From Centropus unirufus (taxonomy: Eukaryota; Chordata; Aves; Cuculiformes; Centropidae): a DNA stretch of 64,000 nucleotides. Made by a program: the position numbers and the translations under genes. A model generated the notes under the pieces. The model was given only the letters and a program-made list of their open reading frames with translations, made no database searches and had not been told where the DNA came from. Of the stretch, positions 22,801 through 37,800 are shown one piece after another. The number at the start of each line of letters is the position of its first letter. Position 1 is the first letter of the stretch. The stretch spans positions 2,115,347 through 2,179,346 of the forward strand of contig VYZI01000118.1 of the NCBI GenBank assembly GCA_013397695.1, read 5' to 3'.

Positions 22801-25800
22801 GCAGGCGAGGACCTGGGCGCACTGGGTGAGCAGCGCCTCCCGCACCGCCTTCACGGGGCTGCTCAGGACCCCCCGATACGCTGCCGGGAAGGAGACACGT
22901 GCCGTCACGGGACCGCTCGCCAGCAGCAAACAACCCCGCACTGCTCCCAAAGTACACCCAAACTCCTGCTGTCACCAAGGCCTTTTTTCCTCTCCCCTTC
23001 AAACTGGTAGAAAAGGGATGAAGCTTCCCTACTGAAGATCTGAAGAAGCTCATTTACTCCATTTTATTACATATCCTTCAACTTTCTCGCTTTCAACACA
23101 CACCTTGTCATACTTGAAAGCATGGTGCATATAAGAGTTTTTTTACAGACCTGGCTATCTTTCTTTAATGGACTGAAAATAGGCTGTTTTTTACATTTTA
23201 ATGGCAATGGACACACATCTCAGCTAGATTTGTAGGCTTCTGCGGCAAACTAGAAAAGGTAAATGGGGCAAAATGCATATAAGTATGATATTTAACCCAC
23301 AACTATGTGCTAAGGCCACCACTGCCTATTCCCAAGGCAAAGTGCTGGAAAGGTAAAGACCAAGCTAAACCAGTCCAAAAATAAATATAAGGATGAATTC
23401 TGAGAGCCCTCACTACAAATCTCTATTACAAAGACTTTGGACAGGAAGTTGTGTGAAGCGTAAGCCTCGTCCTAAGCAACATCAGCGTCACTGAAGCTTT
23501 ACGCTGTTCCCCATAAATGACCGAGGTATCGCGCTGCCACCCGACATTCCATGCAGAGTATAAAAGGTGTCAGTGGATGGCAACGGGAATTTTCACAGCA
23601 GTTAGAGGTTGCGATTCTTGTCACCACGTTCACCCTTACCATATTTAGCCAAGTAATTGATGAGCGTGTCTGTCTCACAGTTTCGATAGAGGTCGGCAAG
23701 CTGCGTGCAGCAGTTTAAGGAGAGGTTGTGAATGCGGAGTCGTCGCTGTCCTGCACAACTTGTGTACAGCAGAGCACACTGAAGGAGACAAAAAATGCCA
23801 GGATATGGAAAAATGAGGTCTTACTACACTAAGAAAGGTGGGGTTTGAACACACTTCATTGAACTAGGGCTCAAGACGCCTACACAAATAAGACAGGCAC
23901 GTAAAAGACTTGCACAAGCTGAAAGTGTGTGCTAAGAACCAGGGCCCGTGAAGGATACGAAGCAATGCTTGTATTAAGGAAACTGGTCTCGGGAAGCAAA
24001 CCATAGCTTGAAGCAGCCCAGGTCACCCTTAGAACAAGTATGCTGAAAGGTAAAGGGCAGAGAGAACAAACAGTTCCTTGAAGGAGTGTCCCGTAATTCA
24101 GATAAGAGAGACCTCATCCTCTCTGTAACTGCTGCTCTCCCCAGCAGCGACCTGGCTGTGCCCTGACAGTTCTGTGGCAATTCCAAACACTCAGCTCCCT
24201 TCTCCCTCCCAGAAAGCCTCCACCTCACCTGGAGGAGCGCACCACTGTCTTCGCTCAGTTTGTCATCGTGCTTGAACTCCACCGTGATTGTTTTGTCACA
24301 GTCCAAGCCTGCCATCTCTACATCAGTTGTGTTGCTCATGTAGAAGGCTCCAAAGAAGTCAGTTGCTCGAATACCTAAAAAAAGATAAAATCCCAGCGTG
24401 AATCCCAGCATGAATCACAATTTTCAACAGAGCAACAAGACAGCCTGGAAATCCTGTCAGCAGTGACACTAAGCTGTCTGGACAGATTTCAGGAGGGATC
24501 TTTGCTCAGTCTCGACAGCAGTCTTGGAATTTAGCAGAGCTTTTGCATAACCCAGTCAAGAGGATTTAAATTAGAGAAAAATCTGTTACCTCCCAACACA
24601 CTTGAGGTGTTCACATTAAGGTCCATTCACACTAACACCCACCTGTGCTTGTGCGCACTCTCATTACAGCATCAAATCCCACTTCCTTCTGGACATCTCT
24701 TCTCAAGTCATTCAGGAACCTGTCCTGGTCTGTCTCCAGCTACAACACAAGTGATAATTCCAATTTCATACTCCCATAAATCAGAGCTGCTCCATAAACC
24801 ACAAAGTAATTTAAAAGCAGAAACTTCTCTCCTGCAGTCTTGCCCTCGAACCAGCCACCACAGAGGGCTCAGTGCCCTGCTGCTAAAACACGGTGCCGAA
24901 AGGCAGCAGCGTGGCTCTTCTCATTGTTTTTAATATTGTGTAAAGATAAAGCTAACAAAACAATTTTGGTGAAAATCTTGACATTTGAGTAGCAATTTAT
25001 TTCCAAGGAAGGAGCTGTTCACTACGGTTCTCACAATGAGGAAGAACTCTCAGCTGAAGCATGATCCTTACTGAGGGCAAACAGCAGGCTGAGGCCCCGC
25101 CGCTCGTACCTGGAAATACGCGTACTTGTAGATGGAGCCCCCCGTCTGGAAGGTCACCACACCCAGCGTCGCCACGTCCAGATACTGGTTTGGAAACAGG
25201 AACAGATCCACACAGCAGCCCTGGGCCACGCAGTCCTTGGCCAGGTTATTGTAAAAGCTTGTCTGTGGTTGGAACAAAGTCTAAGAAAGGAAATCAGAGA
25301 TGAGATCAGCAGCTTGTGGTACGAGGCAGCAAGTGAGGCCCAGTTTCTAATCCCAGTCAACACACCTCTACGCTTTTAGTCTCCCTCCAGGCAAACCAGG
25401 ATCATATCCTTCTTCCTGCCTTTGAACAGTTGTCAGGTATCACAAGAATTACTACACACCTTGCTTTAACTGCAAGTTCAGCCCATTCACCTCAGCCCAG
25501 CCGTGGCGTTTTATTATGTACAAGCACCTAAATCCGTGTCCTTGCTCTCCCACCAGGGTTGTCCTTACAACTCCAGGTTACCCAGTCTGCTCGCAAACAG
25601 AAGCCGAGAGGCACCGGCTGTGGTGGTTCCACATTACCTGCTGCCCTTGTGGCTGTTTTACCGTTGCTTCAGAGTGGTTTTCTCAAGAACAGTACAGTAT
25701 AGAGCTGTAAGGTGAGCATCGCGCGAGTCATTACCTTCTCCTTATCCGTGTTGATCAGTTTCTTATCATCCCTGTTCTTTAACTTTCCTGGGGCCTCTGC

Positions 25801-28800
25801 AATGGGCAGAGAGGTGTGGAAAATGAAGAGCTTGCCAGCACACTCGGCTGCCTGCAGGAAAGCCAGGGCGACAGTGCAGGTTAGGAAGATTTATAAAAAT
25901 CCTAAGGGGCACTGACTCAAGAACAAGCATTCAAGCACCCTCAGCACTTCCTCGTGTCAGGAAGGCACAGTCAGACGGGTTCAGAGACAATCTGCTTACT
26001 CTGGTCTGCATTAGCAGCCGTGAACTGAGCCACGACAATGCATTTACCTTCAGTGCCTCCAGCCCTGCTTGAATCACAGGTGCAAACACAGTTTCTGTTT
26101 CTCTGGTGTCTGCAAACATTTCCGGGATCTGGTCCAGCAAACTGGCAAAGAACAAGAAAAAGGAAGAATTCCAGGTTCCATGCAGTTAGCTACACACCAC
26201 ATTGTATCACGTTAGCTTGCCAAGACTTCGCTAATTTCTCTTTCTTTCCTTCTAGATTTTATATCTTTTCTATCCCACTCATCCAATTTTCTCCACAGAA
26301 CCAAAATAAGACCCTGCTCTTGTCTCAGCTCAGTTCTTTAGGCATGAGGCTTAGAGACGGTGATTCATTACCCTTGCAACTTCCACTGCACCATTCTTGT
26401 TGTGTTTTGTTTGCTTTTTCCCCAGAAATGCTCTTCTGCACTAAACCCCCTTATCCATACCCTCTGTGAAGCTGGACCATGAGCCAAATGCACCCTTGCT
26501 CCATGAATTTTCCCATCCTACTTTGCCAGCTTAAGCTCAAAGAGCATAGGAAGCTAAAATACATGAAGTGACTTCTGGGTGAACAACATGACAAATCAGC
26601 TGTGAATGCTACACTTCTAAAAGAAACACCCAAATATACCAAACAAGGAGTTTACTGCCCACGTTGGGAGCCGGTTTCTATTACCTGGCAATCACTGTCC
26701 TGGACTCATTCACGTTCACCAGAAAACCATCGAGGAGAGGCACAAACATATCCGCCACATCCGAGACAACCATCATTTGCGGCTGTGCCAGCGAGCTCTT
26801 CACGTTATAGAAGTGTAACACCTTGTTGTAGGTGACAAAGCCCACTCGAATGGCCGATTCTTCCATGTTGCCTTCCCTGCAAGAGACATCCTTGCCTTCA
26901 CATCTCAGCAGGCAGTGGAATCATCACACAGACCCCAGTGTAGTAAAGGATAATGGAAAAATGGCAGGGTGCAAGGTTTATTTTCGCCTGGGAAGGTACC
27001 CAGAATGATGCTCTGCTTGGCCTTTTTCTGAATAAAGGCTCAATAGGGTCATCAAATATTTTTTTAATTTCTAGCTTTTTAAAGGGAAAAAGTGACAGTT
27101 TCCCCCATTTTGCCTGGCTACAGCAACACACAATTTACCTACCTGGGGAGGTAATCTAGGAGTGACTTCAGCTCTTCACATATTAGCCTCACTAAGCCAC
27201 TCTTCACAGCGTTGTAGGACACATCAATCATGAAAATGAAAGCGGGAGGACTGGGAAACTTGTTATTCTGTGGAATAGAGGCAAGAAGTCACGGCCATGG
27301 AACGCAGCCCACATAACAGCTCTGTAAGAGACTAGTGAAGGCTGGTCCAAACCCTCACAGCTCTCACTTTTCTACCCATGAGCTGTAATTGTTTCTTCCT
27401 CAGATCCTTCTCCCTGCCCAACCAACAGACACAGCAGCACAGAATGGGGCAATATTACCCACCCTGGACTGATTTTGCTGATGCTTAGTGAGAAGCACAG
27501 CAGTCACAACTAAATCACCCATTTATGTGACTCAGCCAGATAGGGACACGGCAGACAGGGAAGTTCCCTGCTGCTCTCAGGACTCTGGAATCCGACCAGA
27601 CTTGTTATAGGTGATTTCATCAATACAAAGCAACCTTTCCGTTCTACTAAAATATCAGGTTTGCTTTTGGAATGAACAGCTGGTTTCACTCGGTTCTCTG
27701 AAACTTATGGGTCATGCTGGAAGGAGCCCACAGAGCAAAAGCACAACAGAAGAACCTTCAAGAAAGCTGGGAAGGTTTTTAATTTTAATTAATTGAATCA
27801 ATTTTTTAATTCATTCAATTAAAACTGCTTTTTACACTGCTACAAGAAATAATTGTTTCTTCCCTTAAATCAAAGTAAAGCTGAGGCGTCAGGTGACCAG
27901 TATAAAACTGCCCCATTTTAGGATTTATTTCAGCAGAGGGTGCTGCGAGAGCCCCTCCTGCAGAGCCGCCGAGGTAAGAGGAGCTGCAGCTGCTTCCCCA
28001 GCTCGAGAGCAAAACGAGATTATGTCACGTGTGAGCCACACTTCCTCTCCTTTGGGGGGCGAGCAGACAAGCACAGCATCTTGCACAACAAACCGGGTTG
28101 GATTAACACTGTTAGTTGCCCCTGTCGGCCCCAAACAACTCAGGTCATTCATACTTGTAGGAAAATAGGCTTTTTCTTTAAAAGCAACCCAAAACACACA
28201 CTGCAGTACCTTGCAATAGTCAACCGTTGCTAGGAACTCGTACGAGCCCAGTGATAACTCCGGTCGATCATAGAAGTCCACCCGCTTTCCAGTATGATCC
28301 AAATGCTGGAAGTAGTGAGGTGGCACTGGGGAAGGAAGGTCCGTTAGCTTCAGTGATGGGCCCTGAGAAACTCTGACTTGAGAGCAAACGGGACAACAGC
28401 CACTGCCATCAGAGCTCTGGGCCAGCCGGCTCTGGGCTGGCGTGCAAGTATTACTGGGGATATTCAGGCAGTTGAAGGGCATCCTTAAAGCCAGGAAACA
28501 AACTGCCCTGTCAGCCTCGTGCCCCGGGTGGCACACTGCACAGCCACTGCTCTACGCCCCCCTGCATCTCCTTTACATTCTCTTGCTGGGTTTCCTAGCG
28601 GACGTGTCACTACAGCACACTCATAGGATTCTTCTGAAGGATCTAGTCCAAACAAAAAAATAACCACCCTGTATCAGTACTAACAAAAACTCCAAGCTTC
28701 ACCGTAAGGTTTGCTGTACCTTACGTTGCCCTAGGCCCTCAAAACAAGGCTACAGATGCCATGTTATAAGCTGCACAGAGACTTCTGCTTCAAAGGATGC

Positions 28801-31800
28801 ACCTTGGATGTTAATTTAGAAGAGCAAGATTAGCTTGCATACATTGAACACCCCTATTTAGCTGTAGCAGACGTAGCTACAATCTCATCTCAAAGCAACG
28901 TTTAAACAGGTTTTGTGAGCAAAACAACTCCCAACTCATGCGACAGACTAGGTGCACATCTCTGCCTGTACAGGGAAATCCAAGTTTTAAATGCCCTGAG
29001 AAAAGCATAAATGTTTCAAACCACCGTACATCACACTACAAGTATCTCATGTCACAAAGTTGGTACAAGGCTGCAATGCACGAGCACCTACTGCATCTAA
29101 ACATAATTTCAGAACCAATCTCTGAACATACTTCATAACAATTTTTGTACAAGACTAAACACTCATTAAAGCAAAGCATACATCATAAAAGATCATAACA
29201 TCATAAAGGTGTATTTGTTTGCACCTTGTTCAAAGTTCGCTCCAACAGAGCCCAGGAGTGATTTGCAGAGCAATCCTTACCCTCAGTGACGCAGCTGCAG
29301 AAGCAGCACTGGAACCTCCTGCCACCCTCGATGAATTGCATAAAAGGGCACATGTAAGCCTTGCACCTATTGCACCGGACAGGGCCGGACTCTCCATGGT
29401 CTACCAAGTAAGGAAGGGTCTGTGGGAACAGGGGAGAAAACAGAAAGGTCATATAATGAAACAAAAGAAGTGACCACACACACAGCAGAGCTCAACGCTG
29501 TCTCCCGTTCACCGTGCAATAACAGCATGCCCATCAATTCTGCTCATCTCGACGCCCTTGTACAGCACGTCCTCACTGCACAGTGACACCACCTCTCATT
29601 ACTGACATGTTAAGCGTTAGCTCCACTTCCAGTCTTAGTGCTCTGAACAGCCAGGCCTTCCACTGCTGAAAGGGCCCTCCACAGGGGTTTTCCCTTGCCG
29701 TTAAGAACTTCCCCAGTGCTGGAAGCTGAACGGCCTGCAAGGCAATTTTCTGATCCTAGCCATGCCTTTTTCTGCATATCACAAGTGTTAGACAAAGCAT
29801 AAACACACCAGGAGACCTAATAAGTAGCTGTTTGCCAGCTTCTCTACAAACGTGAAGCCCCACAAGCCCCTGGGCTGCTCAAACACAAACACCTTCTGTT
29901 GTGCTCCTTTTACACCCCAGTCACCATACCGCAACACAGGAATTAACTTCATATCTCAGTTCTACCACAAACCAGTTTTCAAAATGCAAGCCATAGTTTA
30001 GGAACATTAACGAAACACAACAGGAAACAGCCCCTTAGCACCCAGGGAATATTCCTTTCTTCAGCAGCCGCTACAGTCCAGTTCGAGAGGGCAAAGAACA
30101 CTGCAAACACCCCACACTCCGTACTCTGTACATCCCTGTCCAGGCAGGTGCGCCCTACACAGCACCCGGAGCCTTTGGAGTGCTTTAACACCTCCAGCTC
30201 CCCAACAGGCTCAAAGCTTCCATGTTCTCAGCCACCAGAGGGGGGAAAGGCTGGAGCTAACAACACGCTACACCTAGAAGGAAACAAGCACTGCACAGCA
30301 CAAGGGCAGAAATGGGGCAGGTCCGTAGTGCCCCGTGCTCAGTCTTGTGCTGTCACCCCACAGCACTGCGCACGTACGCACGCACTACGCAGCTTAACCA
30401 GGGCTGCCCAAGCGCCCAACCTGACATCCTAGCCAGGACTCACCATCAGGGATCAGTAATGACTTAAACATGGGAGACAAAGGAAGCAACCGAAATGAAC
30501 TGGAAGTGCATGCATTTGTGACCACCCAAGCATCCTGGTCATTCGGTCAGTGCTTGACAGCCACTGCCAAACAGCTGAGATTATCAAGGCAATCAAATAT
30601 TAAACGCTCTAAACACAACATTCTTCTGCCTTTCAGATCTCTATCACACTCCTGTGGGAGAATCGATGTTCCCCCAGAACCCATTGCCAGGCATTCACTC
30701 CCACGGTGCCCGTTAACCACGTCCTGACCGCGCTCCGCGGAGCACACAGCGCTCAGGTAACCGCGGGTGTCCTCACCTCCTCCGGGGGCAGAGCAGCCAG
30801 CGGTTTTATGACAGCGGCCAGGGGAACTTGGGACTGTTTGGCCATGTCTGAGGTGCAGGGAATATTGTAAGATGTGCATCGTATGTAGCGGGGACTTGCA
30901 TTACCTGGGGAAGAGAAAACACACCCACAAATTTCAGTACAAGTTTTACATAAGGAACAGAAATAAAGATGCCTTCAATTGTGTTGTGAAGCCACAGAGA
31001 CCAAAAGCTTATCCAAACAGTTACTTTCAATCTAGCAAAACCTGAATTCCAAACAAGATGCCTCTTTATGACCATGTACAATGAAAGCTCTTAACCCAGA
31101 ACAAACGACCAGCTTAAACCTCTAAACGGGCCTTCCTGTTTCACTCCTTCTGCAGACCAACACAACCCAAAACACTTCTGCTCTTTGGTTTTATAATCCT
31201 GGCTGAAAAGTAAAGCTCTTGATTGTAGAACCAGATGCGGATGTTTTAACAGAGCTTAAAGTTCTCCCAGGATGTGTAGGAAATTAAAAGATGAAATAAC
31301 CTTTCCCTTTGAAGCCTGTGGACCAACTGACATTCCACTCAATTTAAAAGGAATAGCTCCCAACCCAAACCAAATGATATTCTAGGAATTGTCAGTTCCT
31401 AGCTGCTGCTGGCATAGCTCTCCAGAAGAGGCTTCACTGGCTGCTTTCTGATGCCCCCGCTTCCAGGTGCCACCCGGGGAAGCATTCGTTACCTGCATTG
31501 GTTACTTGGTACAAAATGACCAGTGTTCTCCTAAATGGAGAACAAAGCAACACAGGACCAACAAGCTTCAATTGCCAAGACCAGACCTCTCCAGGCACTG
31601 AAATCACGCCTCAATCTTGCCTTTTAGAGACACAGACAGTGCTGCCACTGACTCTTTGGGGTTTGGGTTTTGCTTGTTTAGGAGAAGAAAAATATTTACC
31701 TTGATCCTTGACCAAGAAATTTGTAGTAACAAGAGGTGGGACCTGCCCTCTCACTCCAGTGACAAATGGCTCTGACCCACGGTTACTTCTGTCATCTTCA

Positions 31801-34800
31801 ATCACTTGGATCTGCGATAGGAAACACCACATCAATATTTGCCAGCTTGGTTTCAAAGTACTGTAAAATACAAAATTCATCTCTGAAAGGCAGTGAAAAG
31901 GGGACCTGGGGCAAACATTGCTATCTCTAAAAACAAGAAATCTAAAGCAAATAAGGTTTGTCAAGCAGTCACCTCTCAGCCCGAGTTCCAACATGACTTA
32001 ATGACTAATGATCGATTACAAGGTGCAAATAGTATTTTCCCCAGGTATTTTGAGTGGCAGCGTATTCTGTGATTTCAGGCATGATCTGAAGCCAAGCACA
32101 GACCAAGAGATTTTGGTAGTGACCCCCTGTACACTGGCCCCAAGCAAATGGAAATCGGAAGCTTCTGGAAGCATCAGGCCAGAGTTCTTCAGGGAACCTG
32201 CCGTTCCCTCTCCATTTTGGCCCTGCTGTTTTCAGGGTATAAATTTATTTCTAACCACTGCAACTGTCCTTGGGTCAGATGCTCGCAAGCTCAGGTGGAA
32301 GCCTGCCTCCCTCTCTGGAGCTCAGCGGTTTGTGATTCGAATGCTGGGAATGTGGAAAGTTCAAGTTTCAATAGACTTGTCTGAGAATCAACCTTAAACA
32401 TATCAGCCAGCATAAATATTAAATTCCTCAGTATTTCAAATTCTTTCTTGATGCAAATATGCTTGAGACAGTGGAAAAGGATTGAAGAGTTTTATTTGAC
32501 TTAAATAACCACTGACCTTTGCCTAAGAACAGAAAACATCAGTTATGCATAGTTTTAACTACATTTCCACCCTGGCACCTGAATGGAAGCATGAAAGCTA
32601 GCAACTATCCTGATCTTATTTGGGCACCAAACCCAGGAGCCTTTGCTTAAATTGTAAAACGCAGGAGTTTGCATGGCAGAACTCCACTCTCACTAAGGAT
32701 TCCAAGTTGGCAGCAGGAACCCTCCCATCGCACTGGACGGCAACTGCTCTGGGATGAATCCAGTCCCACTGGAGAAGCCTTCAGACTGACCAACCCTGCC
32801 GATCCCCCAGGGACGCCTGTGCCATCACCAGCTTTGGCTACACAAGGAAGAAGGAACACAGGGATAACAGCCAAATGTCGTTTTGTTCTTCCAATCCAAA
32901 AGGTAGCTGCTTTTTCATTTCTTTGGATAAGATCCTCTACACAGAAACATTACATTTGTAAATTCAAAATGTAATGGTTATGAATGAGCACAGATAATGA
33001 GAATGTTTAGAGCTCCCCATGCCTTGTATTAATCTGCTGCAAGACTTTTAGTGGCGAGTTACATTAAAAGTAAGAAGTTCACCTGCAGTTTTAGAACTGC
33101 AAAGCATTAGCCCAGTAAGGGTACCTCAACAAGAGCAGTAACCAAATTCTGCTCAGAACTGGTAGCAAACATCACTGCTGAGGCTGAGGTGGTGGGCACT
33201 GGTGAGACTCACACGGGGTGGAGTCAGACCCATGGCTCACACCAGCTGGGATTGGTGAGGGAGACAATGCCAAGGGGAGACATTCTTCATGATCTGTTTC
33301 TGGAACTGCTTTGTATCGCCTCACAGGATTTTAACAACCTCTGGTGGTGTAGGGTTACTCATTTTGATAAGGCAAGCAGAAGAGAGCAAGGAAAGGGCAA
33401 AGGGTTAACGATGGAGGGTTAGTGAGGAGGTGAAGTTCAGGTTCCAGGCATGCACAGATGGTCACCAACACACAGACCACAAGTGACATATACACAGCAC
33501 TTACTGGACTAGGAATTGCATCTGGGTCTATTCTGTGCCTGGGTTTCTGCTGGGGGGGCAGCTCATTAAGTTGCTTTTTTAAAATAAATAAAAAGTAAGA
33601 GTGCCACAAAAAAAAAAAAAAGGAAAAGAGAAAAGAGAATAATAAACCAAAGAGTAACAGTGTTACTTCTTTCGACCCAAACCTGCAGCACTAGAATTAG
33701 ATTTGTCTGGACATTGGTTCTCCCAAAGGGAAAATCCGACCTCTGCAGCTCACACTGATCCCAGAACCAGCCTTGCCTGGACACGGGGCTCTGAACGTGC
33801 TGCTAACGGAGGCAGAGGCTCACGTGCTCACCTTGGTTAGAAACTGGGGATTTAGGCTTTAACATGCTAAAACGAAGGCTGCTGACAGAAGCCATTCGAG
33901 ATCTCATGTAGCAGAAGCAAAGCAGACGAGCAATTAAAGACTTCTTATATTCTACAAAACACCGTCATGAACTTTACAGAAAGCTGGAGCCCAAACCGAA
34001 CCATTTTTGACAGCAGTAACTTCAGAACAGGACCAGCTCAGGCCCGAGATGTAACCCAAGCCCACATGACTTTTATAGCTCTGAAGTAAAGCAAGTGTCA
34101 GAGCTGCTCTGGGAAGGTTTCCTGTCCATAAATGACTGTGGTCTCCTGAGACCAGAGACCTGCACCCACAGCAGTGGAAGAACAGCTCAGTCAACCACTG
34201 GGCACGGTCCTGCCAGGGGTAACATCAGTGCCACCCATCACACAGCACGGCTTGCCCTTTCTCAGAAGCCCCGCTCTGCCGGACAGACCCAGTTTGAGCA
34301 GCTGGCCATGCTTGACTAAAGAACTCAACAATCAAAAAAAGCCCCAAACCAGCTTTGTGACTCATCAAAGGAAAAGGGAACAGGAAAGCACTAAACCCAC
34401 CTCCTGTTAACCATCCTTGACACTTGGATCATACAGCTCACACATTTCACCTCAAACCCTGAAATTAATTCATCTTGGAAAATCATTAAGCAAGAACCCC
34501 AAAATGAAAAAATCAGCTTGGCTGAAGCCCACAAGGATTATCAAAATGTAACACAGTGCAGAAAACAACCCGAGGAATTAGAGCACTGATTTGTACACGC
34601 AGTGCCTTTCTGTAGTCATCAGCTCTGCTGGGCTCACTCACAAGAGACTGAAGCCGGACACAGGGAAGAGAAGCGAGCAGGAAAACAGCCTGATGTTCTT
34701 TGGAAAGACAGCACCTGCTTTCACATTCTGGTCTTTGTCCGTTCTGTTCTATGTAAAGACACTAAGGAAGAGTTTACACCGGTAAGAAGAAAGTGAGCTT

Positions 34801-37800
34801 ACAGGGCTCGGAATGGAATCTGGATCCAAGCGTTTTGGCGGAGGTGGTGGTCCAGGTTGAGCTCCATAATTTGGTGTTCCTGGATAGGCTCCTCCATAGT
34901 TTGGTTGGGGACCCCTCACCTGCCCAAAGGAACCTTACAAGAAAAGGACAACAAAATCAGACAATGGCTATTATGAGGCATTTTCTACTTTTTCATCATC
35001 AAAAGGCAAGGAAGTTAACTCTGTTAACTAGGATTTAACCTTTACCCCAGTGTTTAAGCCAAGACCTACACATCTTTAGCAATGGTCCAAACAATGGGTT
35101 TGTGAATTAAAGAAGGAAAAGTAGCCATTCCTTCTCACCACCTAACAGCTCCTCTTGTGCACACAGTACGTGCGCAGTGGCCACAAGTTCAAGAGAGATA
35201 ATGAGGCTTTTAGGAGATCGTCTCTACTTTTGAACAGAAGAGGTTGCAGAGATGAAACTGAAATTCATAATAAAATCTTGATCACCAATTCTTGTAGTAT
35301 TATGTTACTGATTACTAAACTTTTTGGACAGGTAGCATTCCTTTTGTTACATGAATCTGACTAAAACCCATGTTACATCTTGGAATGACACCTCTTGTTT
35401 GTGTTGGACGTGTCCTTCGGACATGAGCTGGGGGGGAAGCAGAGGAAGCTTTCAAAGGCAGCCAGGAGCCCACGAGGAGCAGACCTGAAATGTAGCTCTC
35501 CGTTAGCAGCACAGAGAACACACGGACCTTGCAGTTTGCACCCTGGGAATACTCACCATTCTGCTGCATTTGGTATCCCGACTGAGGAGGATGAGTGGGA
35601 GGAGGTGGTCCGTGGAGGCCGCTGATGGGAGGCGGTGGTGAGGACACGTGGTTCGGCCGGGACGTGGCACCGGGCTGCCCGGGCAGGGGTGGGCCTGGCA
35701 TGGCGGGCAGCCTCGGGGCTGCTGTGCTAGGGGGGTAAGAGGAGGGTCCGACCCCTGCAGAAGAGGGAGGAGGGGGAAAGCCAGGGGCTGGAGCAGGCAG
35801 GCGCGGAGTCGGCATTGGCTGACCAGGGAACGGAGGCTGTGCCAGAGGAAGGCCCTGAGGCACACTTGCGGGAGGGGGCCCTGGGCTCGATGTGTAGGGT
35901 GTGTAGAGACCAGATCCTGCTGCACTGAAGCTTTCTGACACTGGGGGAACCGATGTTGGGGGACCTGATAAGAAAAGATGACATAATTCACTTATATTCT
36001 CAAGACAATTAAGATGCAAACAGAACTGTTTGTTCTAGACCATAGGAACAGCCCTGCCACTTTCTCACACACAGACGGACTTGGCAGCGCTAACAGAGAC
36101 AAAGCCTAAGTGAACACCCTCCTAAATTGATCCCAGAGCTGAAACTCCCCCAGGAGATCTGAAACTGTATAGTTCCTCCACTGCCCTCTCTCTCCAAGTC
36201 TGAGCTTCTTGTTTCACATAAATTGGAATCAGGGACAGAAAAAAGGGGCAAAGGCAGAAGAATGCAAAACATGAACCACCACAAGTCTGTCCACTGACTT
36301 CTTGAACTGAAACAAATTTGCATCTTAAGCTCCACACTAGGCTGGAGCCTGTTGTTCAAGAATGGTTTTGAGCTTCATGGATTTATTAGCATGGAAGTAG
36401 CACCCTGTGCATTTACCACTGTACTGTTTCTGAGGACAGTTTAGACAAACACATTGCCAAAAGGCTGGAGAAATCTGCATCCCCAACTCCTAATTTTCCC
36501 ATAAAGTCTGTGTGAAGAGTATAAAAGATGCTTGTCAAAAGTTATTTTACCAAAATAGTTTAAAAAAGTAAAATCTAAGTGCAGTCAGACAGCTCTCACA
36601 CCAAGGAGGAACCTCCAGCTCCTGTGATCCACAGCAGCGGGACCATGAGTCTGGTACAACACAAAACATCTCAGTTGAGTTCATACCATCTAAGCGAGTT
36701 TCTTCTCAACTTCCAGCAGAGCCCTTCACAGAATCAGAGTGATTTCAACCCTTTGTGATTAAGGGAGCCCTTTTCCCTTCATTTTGTGAGCTACACAGCA
36801 GGAAGGCCGGGAGACTCCAGCATCTTGCTTGAGGATAGATCATCTTCACACCAAGACCCACCCCGCTGAGGAGAAATATTGCCACCCCTACCCTGCAGTG
36901 CTCCCCACGCTGCCCCCTACAACAGCCTCTGCTCTGTGCGCCCCAGGGATGACCTCATGAGCCACGAGGGCACTGTTTAACAGAACTCCCATCACCACAC
37001 GCGAATGAACGAATGGCGAGAGAATCTCTTCTGCAGCTTCTGGTGTCAAGGGGAAGCGACAGCATTGCTTATGTCGCTGGGGACCCTCACCGTAGCCCAG
37101 TCCGGCTGGGGGAGGCGCAGGGGCTGCGGCACTGCCCATGGTCATCGCTGCCAGGTGGTTGCTGAGCTGCTGCACGCCGGCTGCGGGGGGGCCGTACTGC
37201 GGGAATGCCGGCGCCGGGCTGACAGGAGAGGGTGCTGAGCCCGGCAGAAAGGGCTGAGAAGCAGGCGGCCTGAGAAGGAAAAGCGGAGATCTCACTGGAT
37301 TTCCCATTACATCAGCACTTCCAACTCCGTTTTAGTTCTTGCAGGAAATCAGAAACACTGCAACAGTCCCAGGGTGAGCAGCAGGAAGGCCTGCACAGAA
37401 TCCTCTGCTGCTCAGAGGATTTGGAGCCTCCAGCTGACTGCGCTGAGCCAGGCAGGAAGGGAACGGAGAACAGCCAAATTCCCCCAAGACTCGGGAGCAG
37501 AATGACAGTGAGGACTGCTACCGCATTCACCACAGGGGGAATGGCAACATCTTCCTAGAGAAGATGCCCAGAGCTCCATATGAGGACAACTCAAGGACCC
37601 GTAACAGCGAGAAAAAGATTCGGAACCAGTAAGGCATTACTCAGTAATGACTGACAGCAAAAACACTCCAGAGGTCAATTCACCCTGCCAAGGAAGGAAA
37701 CAAACACCACAGCTGCATGGATGCCATTGCTTTAAAACAAGACACACTAAGAACCAGAAAATTCCTTATAGGAAAATTTGAGAAGTGGTTTTGATCAGTC

